Source: Meiothermus sp. (GTDB taxonomy: Bacteria > Deinococcota > Deinococci > Deinococcales > Thermaceae). Taken from it: a stretch of 64,000 nucleotides of DNA. Below are positions 1-9,852 of the stretch, in pieces. Location: NCBI RefSeq assembly GCF_026004115.1, contig NZ_BPIM01000001.1:2770501-2834500 (forward strand). The letters are read 5' to 3'. The notes below the pieces were generated by a model. It was given only the letters and a program-made list of their open reading frames with translations. It was not told where the DNA came from and did not search any database. The translations under genes were made by a program, and so were the position numbers. Each line of letters opens with the position of its first letter. Positions within the stretch are counted from its first letter, which is position 1.

Positions 1-19
1 CTGGGTAGCTTGGCTTTTT

Positions 20-146
20 ATACCAGATTCGGTTAGTTCGTCACTCTTCAGTGACGAACTAACCCGACTGAAAGGAGTGCTCTAGGATTTAAAAAGATAG
101 CCTCTGGACTTTTTGATTTGAATGACTATCTTTTTGAATCCGGTAT
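20..146 (+). repeat. Dispersed two-hairpin repeat, copy 1
   Basis: The element begins ATACCAGATTC and ends GAATCCGGTAT, which are imperfect terminal inverted repeats. Inside is a 15-bp hairpin (GGTTAGTTCGTCACT, loop CTTC, then its complement). A second inverted repeat (GGATTTAAAAAGATA with TATCTTTTTGAATCC) has a loop of about 30 bases. Related copies lie at 18036, 28358, 31010, 42329, 45030 and 52209. This is the short form, without the extra central module. Confidence 0.85.
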
Positions 147-413
147 TGGGTGTGGGTGTGTGTTTCGTGCATGGATTTCGAAGTCTGTGCCTGGTCATTC
201 TCAGCGAAGCGAAGAATCGGGTGCGCTACTAGCCACACAATCGCTCTACAGGCGCGGGTTTGGATTTCTCGTTGGCTGGGCCTCCTCGGAAGGACGCAGT
301 GACCGGTATGCAGCAACTTTGAAGGTTTCGGGACTTGCGGCTCGAGACCCAAGACCTGCCACTGCGCCTATCGGTCTCGGCCTGCCGACCTGGGATTGGT
401 ATGCTATGGAGGC
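147..413. other. Intergenic region upstream of gcvT
   Basis: No gene is supported here. The last part holds the likely gcvT promoter: a -10 box TATGCT at 400-405, eight bases before the ATG. I see no riboswitch in front of gcvT. Confidence 0.5.
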
Positions 414-1469
414 ATGAAAACCACCCCACTTCATCCAGCGCACCTGGCTTTGGGAGCCAAGATGCTGCCTTTTGCCGGCTATGAGATGCCCATTCAGTAC
501 ACCTCCATTACCTCCGAGCACCTGGCCGTGCGGGGGCTCGCGGGCATGTTCGACGTGAGCCACATGGGGGAGTTCTGGATACGGGGGCCGGGGGCGCTTT
601 CGTTCTTGCAATATGCAACCCTGAACGACGTCTCCAAGCTCAAGGTGGGGCGGGCCCAGTACTCCATGCTGCCCAACGCGCAGGGGGGGCTGGTAGACGA
701 TATTTACATCTATCGAACGGGCGAGAGTGAATATTTGATGGTGGTGAACGCGGCCAACATCGAGAAAGACTGGGCTCACCTCAACAGCCTGAAGGCAGGT
801 TTTGAAGTAGAGCTCGAGAACGCCTCCGACTTCTTTGCCCTTATTGCCGTACAGGGCCCCCAGGCGGTAGCCGTGCTGCAAAAGCTCTCGGACACCGACC
901 TGGCCTCGCGCAAGAAGAACGATACCTTTATGGGCAAGCTCTCCGGCAAGTGGGTGCGCTTTGCCCGCACCGGCTACACCGGTGAGGATGGCTACGAGGT
1001 GTTTGTGGCCCCGGATGAGGCCCGGGCGGTCTGGGAGGCTTTGTTGGGAGCGGAAGTGACCCCATGTGGGCTGGGGGCGCGGGATACCCTGCGGCTCGAG
1101 GCGGGCTTCCCCCTCTATGGCCACGAGCTAACCGACGAGACCAGCCCCCTTTGTACGCCCTTTAGCTGGGTGATTAAGAGCCACAAGGAGTTTCACGGCA
1201 AAGAAGCTCTGCTAAAAAGCCCCTGCGAGCGGCAACTGGTGGGCTTGCAGGTGGAAGGGGGCATTCCCCGCGAGGGTTACCGGGTGATGCAGGGGGGGCG
1301 GGAAGTGGGTATTCTGACTTCGGGTACACATTCACCCGTGCTAAAGAAGGGTATCGGTATGGCGTATGTGAAGGCTAACCTGGCCGCCGTGGGGACGCCC
1401 CTCGAGGTCGAAATTCGCGGCAGAATGGCAGCCGCAACCGTGGTCGAGATGCCTTTTGTTAAGTTGTAG
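414..1469 (+). CDS. gcvT: Aminomethyltransferase (glycine cleavage T protein)
   Basis: T protein of the glycine cleavage system. It transfers the methylene group from aminomethyl-lipoyl GcvH to tetrahydrofolate and releases ammonia. The 351 residues match the family length. Visible family segments are FDVSHMGEF (47-55), GGLVDD (91-96, with the folate-site aspartate), GYTGEDGYEVF and the LEAGFPLYGHE stretch. The ATG at 414 is chosen because the family N-terminus MKTTPLHPAH starts there and a -10 box TATGCT ends eight bases upstream, suggesting a leaderless mRNA. A GGAGG at 408-412 is too close to act as a normal ribosome site. gcvH follows after 72 bases, so the two are probably co-transcribed. 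Confidence 0.96.
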   Translation: MKTTPLHPAHLALGAKMLPFAGYEMPIQYTSITSEHLAVRGLAGMFDVSHMGEFWIRGPGALSFLQYATLNDVSKLKVGRAQYSMLPNAQGGLVDDIYIYRTGESEYLMVVNAANIEKDWAHLNSLKAGFEVELENASDFFALIAVQGPQAVAVLQKLSDTDLASRKKNDTFMGKLSGKWVRFARTGYTGEDGYEVFVAPDEARAVWEALLGAEVTPCGLGARDTLRLEAGFPLYGHELTDETSPLCTPFSWVIKSHKEFHGKEALLKSPCERQLVGLQVEGGIPREGYRVMQGGREVGILTSGTHSPVLKKGIGMAYVKANLAAVGTPLEVEIRGRMAAATVVEMPFVKL

Positions 1470-1541
1470 CCAGGTCTCGGAGAACCCTGACCCTGTGCTT
1501 TAGGGCTTGTTTGGCAATAAACTGACTGCCGAGGTGACATC

Positions 1542-1922
1542 ATGAACTATCCTTCCGAGCTAAAGTACACCAAATCGCACGAGTGGGTTCGCCTCGAGGG
1601 CGACGTAGCCGTGGTGGGTATCACCGATTTTGCCCAGGATGCCCTGGGCGACGTGGTGTTCGTGGAACTGCCGCAGATGGGCAAGGTTGCCGAACCGGGG
1701 GCGGCGATAGCGGTGGTGGAGTCGGTCAAGACCGCCTCGGATATATACGCGCCGGTAGCGGGTGAGATCATCGAGGTGAACGATGCTTTGGGCGACAAAC
1801 CTGAATTGCTTAACCAGTCGCCCTATGGAGAAGGGTGGCTGTTCAAGATGAAGGTCAATCCTGCCGACGTGGAGGGGCTTTTGTCGGCGGCGGATTATCA
1901 GGCTGTAGCGGAAAGCCAGTGA
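1542..1922 (+). CDS. gcvH: Glycine cleavage system H protein
   Basis: Lipoyl carrier protein of the glycine cleavage system, shuttling the aminomethyl group between GcvP and GcvT. It has 126 residues, typical for the family. The lipoylated lysine is K63 in VVESVKTASDIYAPV. A good ribosome site (GAGGTGA) precedes the ATG. The lipoate genes lipB and lipA that would modify this lysine lie in the same window at 32.6-34.3 kb. gcvP follows, but behind its own promoter and riboswitch. Confidence 0.97.
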   Translation: MNYPSELKYTKSHEWVRLEGDVAVVGITDFAQDALGDVVFVELPQMGKVAEPGAAIAVVESVKTASDIYAPVAGEIIEVNDALGDKPELLNQSPYGEGWLFKMKVNPADVEGLLSAADYQAVAESQ

Positions 1923-2024
1923 TCTTTTTGAGCGTCGGGTGGGCAATGCATACCCAGTATTCGTTGAGCGCAATGCCCATTGGCTGCCAGACCCGTAACC
2001 GCGTACAACTGTATAACCGTCACT

Positions 2025-2053
2025 TTCAGACCTTCATCTGGTTGGGCTATCAT
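2025..2053 (+). promoter_or_regulatory. Promoter of the gcvP riboswitch leader
   Basis: A -35-like TTCAGA (2025-2030) and a -10 TATCAT (2048-2053) are separated by 17 bases. Transcription would start near 2060, just before the riboswitch, so gcvP can be transcribed apart from gcvTH. Confidence 0.5.
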
Positions 2054-2071
2054 ATCGCTGGTAAAGCAACC

Positions 2072-2219
2072 GGCTGCTGATGGGAGAGATGGGCCTAGTC
2101 CCACGCCGAAGGAGCAACCACCCCGGAATCTCTCAGGCAAAAGAACCACAGCGGCACAATCTGGAGAGAGGCGCCAAACGCCCGCCGACGGGATAACACT
2201 CTCAGGCAAAAGGACAGAT
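2072..2219 (+). promoter_or_regulatory. Tandem glycine riboswitch upstream of gcvP
   Basis: Two successive glycine aptamers are recognisable. Aptamer I has GGGAGAGA, GCCGAAGGAGCAA and TCTCTCAGGCAAAAGAACC. Aptamer II has GGAGAG, GCCGACGGG and CTCTCAGGCAAAAGGAC. The closing stem of aptamer II is ATCTG (2159-2163) with CAGAT (2215-2219). These are the hallmark sequences of the gcvT-motif riboswitch, which in other bacteria usually turns on glycine catabolism when glycine is high. Here it sits inside the gcv locus, after gcvH. Confidence 0.93.
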
Positions 2220-2258
2220 GGGGTCAAGTTTCTTCCGATTGCGAAGAGAGGAGACCCC
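2220..2258 (+). promoter_or_regulatory. RBS-sequestering hairpin (riboswitch expression platform)
   Basis: GGGGTC (2220-2225), which directly abuts aptamer II, pairs with GACCCC (2253-2258) just before the gcvP ATG. Inside, TTTCTTC pairs with GAAGAGA. This places the ribosome site (GAGAGGAG) in the 3' half of the stem, which suggests control of translation initiation. There is no U-run for a transcription terminator. Confidence 0.6.
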
Positions 2259-5117
2259 ATGTCAGACACGCAAAAGCCCCGCTCCACCGATTTCTCCAGG
2301 CGCCACATTGGCCCTACCCCGGAAGACATCCAAGCGATGCTAAAGGCGGTAGGGGTTTCGACCCTGGACGAGCTCATCGAACAAACGGTACCGGCCTCGA
2401 TCCGAGAAGACGCCCCTCTGGGCATTGGCCCGGGCTTGAGCGAGACCGAGATGCTGGCGCGGATGCGGGCCATGGCCGAAGAGAACCAGGTCTATACCTC
2501 GCTGATTGGCCAGGGGTACTACGGAACCATCCTTCCGCCCGTGATACAGCGAAACCTGCTGGAAAACCCGGCCTGGTACACTGCCTACACGCCCTACCAG
2601 CCCGAAATTAGCCAGGGGCGGCTGGAAGCTTTGCTTAACTTCCAGACCATGGTTGCCGACCTGACCGGCCTGGACATCGCCAACGCCTCTCTGCTGGACG
2701 AGGCCACCGCGGCGGCTGAGGCCATGGCGGTAGCAGAGCGCAGTTGTAAGCACCCACGCAAGGCGTTTTTTGCCGACAAGAACCTGCACCCCCAGACCCT
2801 GGCCGTGCTGCAAACCCGCGCCGAGCCGCTGGGCTGGGAGCTGGTGGTGGGCGACCCGGAGGCCGACCTGCACCCCGAGACCCTCTTCGGGGCTATCTTC
2901 CAGTATCCCGACACGCTGGGGCAGATCCGCGACCTGCGGCCATTTATCGAAAAAGTTCGGGCAGCAGGGGGTGTGGCCGTCGTGGCCGCTGACCTGCTGG
3001 CCCTCACCCTCCTGACCCCACCCGGCGAGCTGGGGGCCGACATCGCGGTGGGCTCGGCCCAGCGCTTTGGGGTGCCGATGGGCTACGGCGGGCCGCACGC
3101 GGGCTACATGGCGGTTAAGGATGCCCTCAAGCGGGCCTTGCCGGGGCGGCTGGTAGGGGTTTCGATAGACTCGAGGGGCAACCGGGCCTACCGCCTGACC
3201 CTCCAGACCCGCGAGCAGCACATCCGCCGCGAGAAAGCCACCTCCAATATCTGCACTGCACAGGTTTTGCTGGCGGTAATTGCCTCGATGTACGCAGTCT
3301 ACCACGGGCCCGAGGGCCTGCGCGAGACTGCCCAGAGCATCCACGACAAAGCCAGCGTACTGGCGGCTGGCCTAAAGCGCCTGGGCTATGTGCAGCTGAA
3401 CCCCCACTTTTTTGATACCCTGACCATCCGGGCCGAGGGCCGGGTGGAGGAAATCCTGAGCGAAGCCCGCAAACGGCGCATCAACCTGCGCAAGGTCGAC
3501 GACCTGCACATCGGCATTGCCCTCGACGAGACCACCACCCCCGAGGTCATCGAGGCAGTTTGGGAGGCTTTTGGGGGCAAGTTCAAATACGAGGAATTTG
3601 CGCCCGAGAACCACCTGCCCGCTGCCCTCAAGCGCACCTCAATGTACCTGACCCACCCAGTCTTCAATCGCTACCACTCCGAGACTGAACTCATGCGCTA
3701 CATGCGCAAGCTGGCCGACCGTGACCTGGCTTTAGACCGGGCCATGATTCCGCTGGGCTCCTGCACCATGAAGCTTAACGCTGCGGCCGAGATGATACCC
3801 ATAAGCTGGCCGGAGTTTGCAAACCTGCATCCCTTTGCCCCGGCGGAGCAGGCCAGGGGCTACCAGAAACTCTTCGAGACCCTCAGTCGTTGGCTCTGCG
3901 AGCTTACCGGTTACGACGCCATTTCGCTCCAGCCCAACTCGGGGGCGCAAGGGGAGTACGCGGGATTGCTGGCCATTCGGGGCTACCACCGCTCGAGGGG
4001 CGAGGGGCACCGCAATGTTTGCCTGATTCCCTCCTCGGCCCACGGCACCAACCCCGCTTCGGCCCATATGGCCGGTATGGAGGTGGTGGTGGTGGCCTGC
4101 GACGAGCAGGGCTATGTGGATTTGCAGGACCTCGAGGCCAAAGCCCGGCAGCACGCCGACAGGCTGGCTGCGGTGATGGTCACCTACCCCTCCACCCACG
4201 GCGTCTTTGAGGAAAAAATCCGCGAGCTGTGCGAGATTGTGCACCGCTACGGCGGGCAGGTTTACCTGGATGGCGCCAACCTCAACGCCCAGGTGGGGCT
4301 TTCCAAGCCCGGCCACTACGGGGCCGATGTCTCCCACCTCAACCTGCACAAGACCTTTGCCATTCCCCACGGCGGCGGCGGGCCGGGGATGGGCCCCATT
4401 GGGGTCAAGGCCCACCTGGCTCCCTTCCTGCCTGGCCACCCGGTACTGGACGGTGGCACCGCACCGGTGGGGCCGGTGGCGGCGGCGCCCTATGGCTCGG
4501 CCTCCATCCTGCCCATCTCCTTTGCCTATATCTGGATGATGGGCAGCGAGGGGCTCAAGCGGGCTACCGAGGTAGCCATTCTGAATGCCAACTACATTGC
4601 CAGCCGGCTCGAGCCCTACTTCCCGGTGCTCTACAAGAACGAAAAAGGCCGGGTTGCGCACGAGTGCATCCTCGACCCTCGAGCCTTCAAGAACAAGTGC
4701 GATATCACCGCAGAAGACATTGCCAAGCGCTTGATCGACTATGGCTTCCACGCCCCAACCATGAGCTTCCCAGTGCCCGGCACCCTCATGGTTGAGCCGA
4801 CCGAGTCGGAATCCAAATACGAACTGGATCGCTTTATCCATGCCATGATCGCCATCCGCGAAGAGATAGCCCAGATCGAGCGGGGCGAACTTTCCGCCGA
4901 GGAAAGCCCATTGCGCCACGCGCCCCACACTGTGCTGGACATTGCCGATGAACATTGGGGCCGCAAGTACTCCCGTGCGCAGGGCTGCTTCCCGGCAGGT
5001 CAGTCGGCCCTGGACAAATACTGGAGCCCGGTGAACCGGGTGGACAACGTTTATGGCGACCGCAACATCGTTTGCTCCTGCCCGCCGGTGGAGGACTACG
5101 CCCAGGCGACGGACTGA
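2259..5117 (+). CDS. gcvP: Glycine dehydrogenase (decarboxylating), fused P protein
   Basis: PLP enzyme that decarboxylates glycine and loads the aminomethyl group onto GcvH lipoate. The 952 residues match the fused P protein, with an N-terminal half and a catalytic C-terminal half. The PLP lysine is K698 in [16 protein letters not shown]. The start is the ATG at 2259 after GAAGAGAGGAG. The reading frame stays open back to 1980, but that extension would translate the riboswitch and is rejected. Thermus thermophilus carries this protein as two separate subunits, so the single chain here favours a relative such as Meiothermus. Confidence 0.96.
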   Translation: MSDTQKPRSTDFSRRHIGPTPEDIQAMLKAVGVSTLDELIEQTVPASIREDAPLGIGPGLSETEMLARMRAMAEENQVYTSLIGQGYYGTILPPVIQRNLLENPAWYTAYTPYQPEISQGRLEALLNFQTMVADLTGLDIANASLLDEATAAAEAMAVAERSCKHPRKAFFADKNLHPQTLAVLQTRAEPLGWELVVGDPEADLHPETLFGAIFQYPDTLGQIRDLRPFIEKVRAAGGVAVVAADLLALTLLTPPGELGADIAVGSAQRFGVPMGYGGPHAGYMAVKDALKRALPGRLVGVSIDSRGNRAYRLTLQTREQHIRREKATSNICTAQVLLAVIASMYAVYHGPEGLRETAQSIHDKASVLAAGLKRLGYVQLNPHFFDTLTIRAEGRVEEILSEARKRRINLRKVDDLHIGIALDETTTPEVIEAVWEAFGGKFKYEEFAPENHLPAALKRTSMYLTHPVFNRYHSETELMRYMRKLADRDLALDRAMIPLGSCTMKLNAAAEMIPISWPEFANLHPFAPAEQARGYQKLFETLSRWLCELTGYDAISLQPNSGAQGEYAGLLAIRGYHRSRGEGHRNVCLIPSSAHGTNPASAHMAGMEVVVVACDEQGYVDLQDLEAKARQHADRLAAVMVTYPSTHGVFEEKIRELCEIVHRYGGQVYLDGANLNAQVGLSKPGHYGADVSHLNLHKTFAIPHGGGGPGMGPIGVKAHLAPFLPGHPVLDGGTAPVGPVAAAPYGSASILPISFAYIWMMGSEGLKRATEVAILNANYIASRLEPYFPVLYKNEKGRVAHECILDPRAFKNKCDITAEDIAKRLIDYGFHAPTMSFPVPGTLMVEPTESESKYELDRFIHAMIAIREEIAQIERGELSAEESPLRHAPHTVLDIADEHWGRKYSRAQGCFPAGQSALDKYWSPVNRVDNVYGDRNIVCSCPPVEDYAQATD

Positions 5118-5140
5118 TACCAAATCCACATGAACCCCTA

Positions 5141-5235
5141 ACCTTCTCCCCCTGGGGGAGAAGGTGGCGACACCCCGACCGTGCTATTTACAAATAGCGA
5201 TAGGAACACGATTGACTGCACCCAAGGTGTCGCCG
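5141..5235. repeat. Palindromic hairpin pair downstream of gcvP
   Basis: ACCTTCTCCCCC (5141-5152) forms a nearly perfect hairpin with GGGGGAGAAGGT (5154-5165). Next to it, GGCGACACC (5166-5174) is repeated inverted as GGTGTCGCC (5227-5235). It resembles short palindromic extragenic elements. It could end gcvP transcription, but no T-run follows. Confidence 0.5.
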
Positions 5236-5455
5236 GATGAGGGAGCTTGGGATGACCCCTTAAAGCTAACTGTCCAAGTAAGGTTGGTATTAGATGTCTC
5301 ACAGATATACTTGCTGCTTGGTACCAAAAAAACCACGGTATTTGCAACAAGCTCTCGTGGGAACCGTGCTGTCTGTTTACCTCGAGACAGGTCGGGCCAA
5401 ACCACCTGGTTGCACTGCTAGTTTGTGGAGGCTCGAGCCCCAAAAGCCTGGCTGA
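5236..5455. other. Intergenic region, no gene seen
   Basis: There is no supported coding region. The end of the stretch runs into the cdsA promoter, with a -10 TATGCT at 5456-5461. Confidence 0.4.
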
Positions 5456-5467
5456 TATGCTGTAGCT

Positions 5468-6331
5468 GTGCAGCCCTCGGAGGCCCGACCCGATTCATCC
5501 TTGCCTACCCGCATAGCTTCCTCGCTTATCGGGGTGCTGGTGCTCTTTGGGGTGATCTGGGAGGGGCGGATTTTCCTTTTCCTGGCGCTGGTTTTCATAC
5601 TGGTACTGGGTTCTCTCGAGCTTCGCCATATGCTGCGAAACAAGGGCATCGAACTCAACATGGCCTTTTTGATTGGGGGAGGGCTGGTCATGCTTTTGTT
5701 CAGCTTGCCCCAGCTCCACGACGTCTACCCTGGGGTGCCCTGGCGAGAAATTGCCCTGGGGCTGGTGCTCATTGGGGCCTTTAGCTCCGAGCTGATCGTA
5801 GGTGCCAACATTCAGCGCTTTGCTTACAGCCTGATGGCCTTCTTGTACCTGCCCTGGACGCTGGGATTCTTTCTGTTGCTGCGCCACTCCCCAGACGGTA
5901 CAGTGGGCCTCTGGATTCTGGCCCTGCCCCTTATCAGCAGCTTTGCCAACGACATCGGCGGCTACTTTGTGGGCCGCTACCTGGGCCGACGTAAGCTGGC
6001 CCCCACCATCAGCCCTGGCAAAACGGTTGAGGGCTCTATTGGTGGCATCCTGACTAGTTTTTTGCTTCTGTTTTTGTTTACTACCATTGTTCGTTCAGCC
6101 TATCCCGAAAGCCCCTTCGCCCTGTTCCGACCTGTTGAAATCTTTATTGTCAATCTGGTGCTCTCCTTTGCGGCACAACTCGGCGACCTGACCGAGTCCA
6201 TGCTGAAGCGTTTTTGCGGCGTCAAGGACTCTGGTCACTTCCTGCCCGGCCATGGGGGGCTGCTGGATCGCCTGGATTCGCACCTTTTCACGGTTCCGCT
6301 TACCTACTATTTGCTGACCATCTTTATTTGA
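5468..6331 (+). CDS. cdsA: Phosphatidate cytidylyltransferase
   Basis: Membrane enzyme that makes CDP-diacylglycerol from phosphatidate and CTP, the branch point of phospholipid synthesis. The 287 residues include many hydrophobic segments and the full CdsA signature near 244-268: [12 protein letters not shown] followed by [12 protein letters not shown]. The GTG at 5468 is chosen because a -10 box TATGCT (5456-5461) lies six bases upstream, as in a leaderless mRNA. A TTG at 5501 is an alternative. dxr follows, so lipid and isoprenoid precursor genes are clustered. Confidence 0.95.
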   Translation: MQPSEARPDSSLPTRIASSLIGVLVLFGVIWEGRIFLFLALVFILVLGSLELRHMLRNKGIELNMAFLIGGGLVMLLFSLPQLHDVYPGVPWREIALGLVLIGAFSSELIVGANIQRFAYSLMAFLYLPWTLGFFLLLRHSPDGTVGLWILALPLISSFANDIGGYFVGRYLGRRKLAPTISPGKTVEGSIGGILTSFLLLFLFTTIVRSAYPESPFALFRPVEIFIVNLVLSFAAQLGDLTESMLKRFCGVKDSGHFLPGHGGLLDRLDSHLFTVPLTYYLLTIFI

Positions 6332-6399
6332 GCATTTCTCAGAAGCTATGCCCTTGCTGGGTTCTTATCATTTTCTTGGAAGTATAGTTTGCAGCCCCC

Positions 6400-6416
6400 A
6401 CCCGGCGACGCCGGGT
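6400..6416. other. Small GC-rich hairpin between cdsA and dxr
   Basis: ACCCGGC, loop GAC, GCCGGGT: a 7-bp perfect stem. No T-run follows, so it is not a clear terminator. Confidence 0.4.
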
Positions 6417-6515
6417 TGCCATCAGAAGTGGCCTGTTGGGAAAAACGATAAAATCCTGTACCCTTGCAGGGCTGATTACAGACCTTTATCCCCAAACCAG
6501 TACACTAGCAAGAGG

Positions 6516-7643
6516 ATGAGTGATACCCCCAAACGTATCGTGGTGCTGGGCTCTACTGGCTCGATCGGCACCCAGACGCTGGATGTGTGCCGCTGGCGGG
6601 GCTACCGGGTGGTGGGGCTGGTGGCAGGCAAGAACCTGGACCTGCTATATCAGCAAATTGCCGAGTTTCAACCAGAAGCGGTTGCGGCCGATGCAACCGT
6701 CCTACCCGAGTTGCGGCTTCGCTTTCCAAACCTGCACCTCACCGATGCCTTAGAGGTGGCCGCCTGGCCATCAGATGTAGTCGTAGGGGCCATTCCTGGT
6801 CTGGCAGGTCTGCCTGGGGTGCGGGCTGCTGTGCAGCAGGGCCGCCGAATGGCCCTGGCCAACAAGGAGAGTATGGTAGCTGCCGGGCCGCTGCTCTGGC
6901 AGGAAGCAGAACAAAGTGGCGCGCAGATTATTCCGGTGGACTCTGAGCACTCCGCCCTCTTCCAGAGCCTGGTGGGCGAACCCTTCCGGGATGTGGCCGA
7001 GCTGATCCTGACCGCTTCGGGTGGCCCCTTTTTGCGCGAGCCGGCCGACCTCTCTAAAGTCACCCCCCAGATGGCCCTTAATCACCCCCGCTGGAAAATG
7101 GGCCCCAAGGTGACCATAGACTCCTCAACCCTGTTCAACAAGGGCCTGGAGGTGTTGGAAGCGGTGCAACTGTTCAAGATACCCATCGAAAAGGTCAAGG
7201 TGCAGATTCACCCGCAGTCCTATGTGCATTCGATGGTACGCTTCCAGGACGGCAATATCAAAGCCCAGCTCGGCCCTACCGATATGCGGTTGGCCATCCA
7301 GTATGCCCTGACCTACCCCAAGCGGCCTCCCACCCCCTTGCGCGATGCGCCCATCCCGGAGCGGCTGGATTTTTATCCCCCCGACACCAGGCGCTTTCCG
7401 GCCCTGGCTTTGGCCTACGAAGCAGGGCGCATGGGGGGTCTGGCACCGGTGGTGCTCAATGCAGCCGACGAGATCGCGGTGGAGGCCTTTTTACAAGGGC
7501 AGATTGGCTACCTGGACATCCCCCGGGTGCTGGAAAAAGTGTTACAGCAGACGCCCAAAACGGACCTCACCTGGGACAATGTATATGAAGCTGACCTCGA
7601 GGCCCGCAAGCTGGCTCGAGAACTGCTCAAGGTAAAGGCTTAA
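6516..7643 (+). CDS. dxr: 1-deoxy-D-xylulose 5-phosphate reductoisomerase
   Basis: Second enzyme of the MEP isoprenoid pathway. It converts DXP to 2-C-methyl-D-erythritol 4-phosphate with NADPH. The 375 residues start with the nucleotide-binding segment [16 protein letters not shown]. They also carry [12 protein letters not shown], the metal-site DSEHSALFQ and [17 protein letters not shown]. The ATG at 6516 starts nine bases after a -10 box TACACT (6501-6506). An in-frame upstream extension to 6348 has no family similarity. rseP follows 48 bases later. Confidence 0.96.
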   Translation: MSDTPKRIVVLGSTGSIGTQTLDVCRWRGYRVVGLVAGKNLDLLYQQIAEFQPEAVAADATVLPELRLRFPNLHLTDALEVAAWPSDVVVGAIPGLAGLPGVRAAVQQGRRMALANKESMVAAGPLLWQEAEQSGAQIIPVDSEHSALFQSLVGEPFRDVAELILTASGGPFLREPADLSKVTPQMALNHPRWKMGPKVTIDSSTLFNKGLEVLEAVQLFKIPIEKVKVQIHPQSYVHSMVRFQDGNIKAQLGPTDMRLAIQYALTYPKRPPTPLRDAPIPERLDFYPPDTRRFPALALAYEAGRMGGLAPVVLNAADEIAVEAFLQGQIGYLDIPRVLEKVLQQTPKTDLTWDNVYEADLEARKLARELLKVKA

Positions 7644-7691
7644 ACATGAAAAGTAGACTTTTTTTACTTCGGGCGTTTCAAGGTGTATAGC

Positions 7692-8705
7692 ATGAGCCTG
7701 ATTTGGTTTCTCCTGATCATCTCCATCAGCATTTTCGTGCACGAGCTGGGCCACTACCTGGCAGCCCGCTGGCAGGGGGTGGGTGTGAAGAACTTTGGGG
7801 TGGGTTTTGGCCCCACCTTGCTCAAGTTCGACCGCTGGGGCACGACCTGGCGGCTCAACGCCATTCCCCTGGGCGGCTACGCCGAGATCGAGGGCATGAT
7901 GCCCGGCGATAGCCACGGCTATGCGCGGCTCTCGGCACTGGGCAAGTTCTTCATTCTGGTGGGTGGGGTGCTAATGAACCTGCTCCTGGCCTGGGGGGTG
8001 CTGGGGGCTTTGGCCTCCATCCAGGGGGTGCCCCAAACCCGGGCCGAAGTAACCGAGGTGCTGCCGGGCAGCCTGGCCGAGCAGGCCGGTTTCCGGGTGG
8101 GCGACCGTATTCTTAGTCTAAATGGGGTGAAGCTCGAGTCGTACGACCAGGTTACCCGCTTCCGCCAGACTCCGGGCGAGAAGGTTTTTGTGGTGCTGCG
8201 GGATAACCAGGAAGTAACCCTGCGCTTCAACTGGGACAACACCCAGGGCAGGCTAGGCATTGTCTACCGGGCCGAACTCATCGGCTACACCCGTATCAAC
8301 TTCTTGCAGGGGCTCAGCCGGGCCATCGGCGAAACGGTGGTGGCGGTACCGCGCTTTGTGCAGGAGTTCGTGGGTAGTATTGCCCGCATCCTCTCGGGTC
8401 AGCAAGCCCAGGGGGTGGCCGGGCCAGTTGGTATTGTGAACATCACCGGCCAGGCTGCCCAGCAGGGCCTAGGCACCCTGGTGGGGCTGCTGGCGGCTAT
8501 TAATCTGTCGCTGGCGGTGTTCAACCTGCTGCCCATCCCAGGGCTGGATGGAGGGCGTATCTTGGTGCTTCTAGCCAACGTTTTCACTGGTGGACGCATT
8601 AAACCCGAAACGGAGGCCCGGCTCTCCTACGGCGGCTTTGTGTTTTTGATTCTGTTGATTGTGCTGGTGACCATTAACGATATCCGCAACCTGGTCGGTG
8701 GGTAG
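7692..8705 (+). CDS. rseP: RIP metalloprotease, site-2 protease family
   Basis: Intramembrane zinc protease of the RseP/YaeL family, which cleaves membrane-anchored regulators. The 337 residues show the zinc motif HELGH (H17, E18, H21) in the first membrane segment. A PDZ-like domain lies at about 100-190, and the second metal motif LDGG near 284 in a later membrane segment. The ATG at 7692 follows AAGGTG; an upstream GTG at 7683 is less likely. The dxr-rseP order is common in bacteria. The substrate cannot be told from this window. Confidence 0.93.
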   Translation: MSLIWFLLIISISIFVHELGHYLAARWQGVGVKNFGVGFGPTLLKFDRWGTTWRLNAIPLGGYAEIEGMMPGDSHGYARLSALGKFFILVGGVLMNLLLAWGVLGALASIQGVPQTRAEVTEVLPGSLAEQAGFRVGDRILSLNGVKLESYDQVTRFRQTPGEKVFVVLRDNQEVTLRFNWDNTQGRLGIVYRAELIGYTRINFLQGLSRAIGETVVAVPRFVQEFVGSIARILSGQQAQGVAGPVGIVNITGQAAQQGLGTLVGLLAAINLSLAVFNLLPIPGLDGGRILVLLANVFTGGRIKPETEARLSYGGFVFLILLIVLVTINDIRNLVGG

Positions 8706-8717
8706 AATGGCCCCCAG

Positions 8718-9350
8718 ATGGATACCACGGTCTTGATCCCAGCCTACAACGAGGAAGCCCACATCGCTGCTGTGGTGGCCGTGGCGCAGGAAGCGGGCCT
8801 GCCCGTGGTGGTCGTAGACGACGGCTCGACGGACCAGACCGCCCAGGCCGCCGAGCGCGCCGGGGCAAGGGTGCTGCAGCTACCCGAAAACCGGGGCAAA
8901 AGCGGGGCCCTGGCCTTTGGGCTGGCCCATGTGCAAACACCCTATTTGCTGATGCTCGATGCCGACCTGACCGGACTAAAGCCCCAACACCTGCTGACCC
9001 TTTTGGAGCCCGTGCGCTCTGGAGAACTGGACATGGCCATCGGCGTCTTTAAGTCAGGGGGGCTGATGACCGATTTCGGCAACCGGGCCACCCCTTTTTT
9101 ATCGGGGCAGCGGGCCTGTACCACCGCGTGGCTAAAAAGCGTGCCCAACCTGACCGAACGTCGCTGGCCGGAGCCTGCCATCACCGACCACTTGGCCCGC
9201 ACCCGGGCTCGCTGGGCCTATGTGGAGTTACCCGGCGCTGGGCAGATCATGAAAGAGCAGAAACGCGGCTTCTGGAGGGGTCTGGGCATGCGCCTTAGGA
9301 TGTACACCGAACTGCTGAAGTATAGTTTGGGTCGGAAGACTCGAGCTTGA
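8718..9350 (+). CDS. Family 2 glycosyltransferase
   Basis: A GT-A fold glycosyltransferase of 210 residues. It shows LIPAYNEE near the N-terminus, the nucleotide-sugar segment VVVDDGSTD and the metal-binding LMLDADLTG. There are no clear membrane helices, so it is probably soluble or peripheral. The sugar and acceptor are unknown. A -10 box TAGAAT (8703-8708) overlaps the rseP stop codon and lies nine bases before this ATG, so it likely has its own leaderless transcript. Confidence 0.85.
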   Translation: MDTTVLIPAYNEEAHIAAVVAVAQEAGLPVVVVDDGSTDQTAQAAERAGARVLQLPENRGKSGALAFGLAHVQTPYLLMLDADLTGLKPQHLLTLLEPVRSGELDMAIGVFKSGGLMTDFGNRATPFLSGQRACTTAWLKSVPNLTERRWPEPAITDHLARTRARWAYVELPGAGQIMKEQKRGFWRGLGMRLRMYTELLKYSLGRKTRA

Positions 9351-9393
9351 ACAAAGCTGACAGCAACTTCTTATTTTTTACTGGGAGGTGCCT

Positions 9394-9621
9394 ATGCGAA
9401 TCGAAGTAGCGGTAATGATGCAAGTCCATGTTCCCAACGATACCGATCTCGACGACCTGAATCTGGAAATTGACGAGACCGGTATCCGCTTCGTAAGCAA
9501 CGGCGAAACCGTGGCCGATGTAAACAGCATAGAAGACTATTACATCGACGATATCGACACTGACGAAGAAGATTGGGACGAGGAAGACGACGAGGACACA
9601 GACGAGGACGACGAAGAATAG
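9394..9621 (+). CDS. Small protein with an extreme acidic tail
   Basis: A 75-residue protein I do not recognise. The first 50 residues alternate like beta strands (MRIEVAVMMQVHVP). The last 25 or so are almost all Asp and Glu (DEEDWDEEDDEDTDEDDEE). The ATG at 9394 is set by a strong ribosome site GGGAGG (9383-9388), which makes it a real gene despite its size. The tail could bind metal ions or basic proteins, but no function is assigned. Confidence 0.75.
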   Translation: MRIEVAVMMQVHVPNDTDLDDLNLEIDETGIRFVSNGETVADVNSIEDYYIDDIDTDEEDWDEEDDEDTDEDDEE

Positions 9622-9852
9622 CCGAAAGTCCAAAGCTCGATAACTTTCCGGCCGAGGTTCGCCGCACCCTCGATAGCGTGCAGCTTTATGCCAACTTTAG
9701 GCGTGTGGCTATCTTTCAGCGAAGCAAGAGATGGGGATGGGAGACAGGTGCTGGTTTTGAACGACTACTCCCTACCGCCTACCGATCCTTGAAAAACCTA
9801 TGGGGTCGTTTGCCCTACTTTTTCACGAAACCCCTATCGGTACAATGGCCAC

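Noticed and set aside
246-1124. Long minus-strand frame over gcvT
   Set aside because: Shadow of gcvT: the translation has no family pattern and gcvT on the plus strand is certain. The same applies to 2340-3344 and 3732-5129 over gcvP.
1980-2258. N-terminal extension of GcvP by 93 residues
   Set aside because: The open frame runs through a clear tandem glycine riboswitch, and the family start with a good ribosome site lies at 2259.
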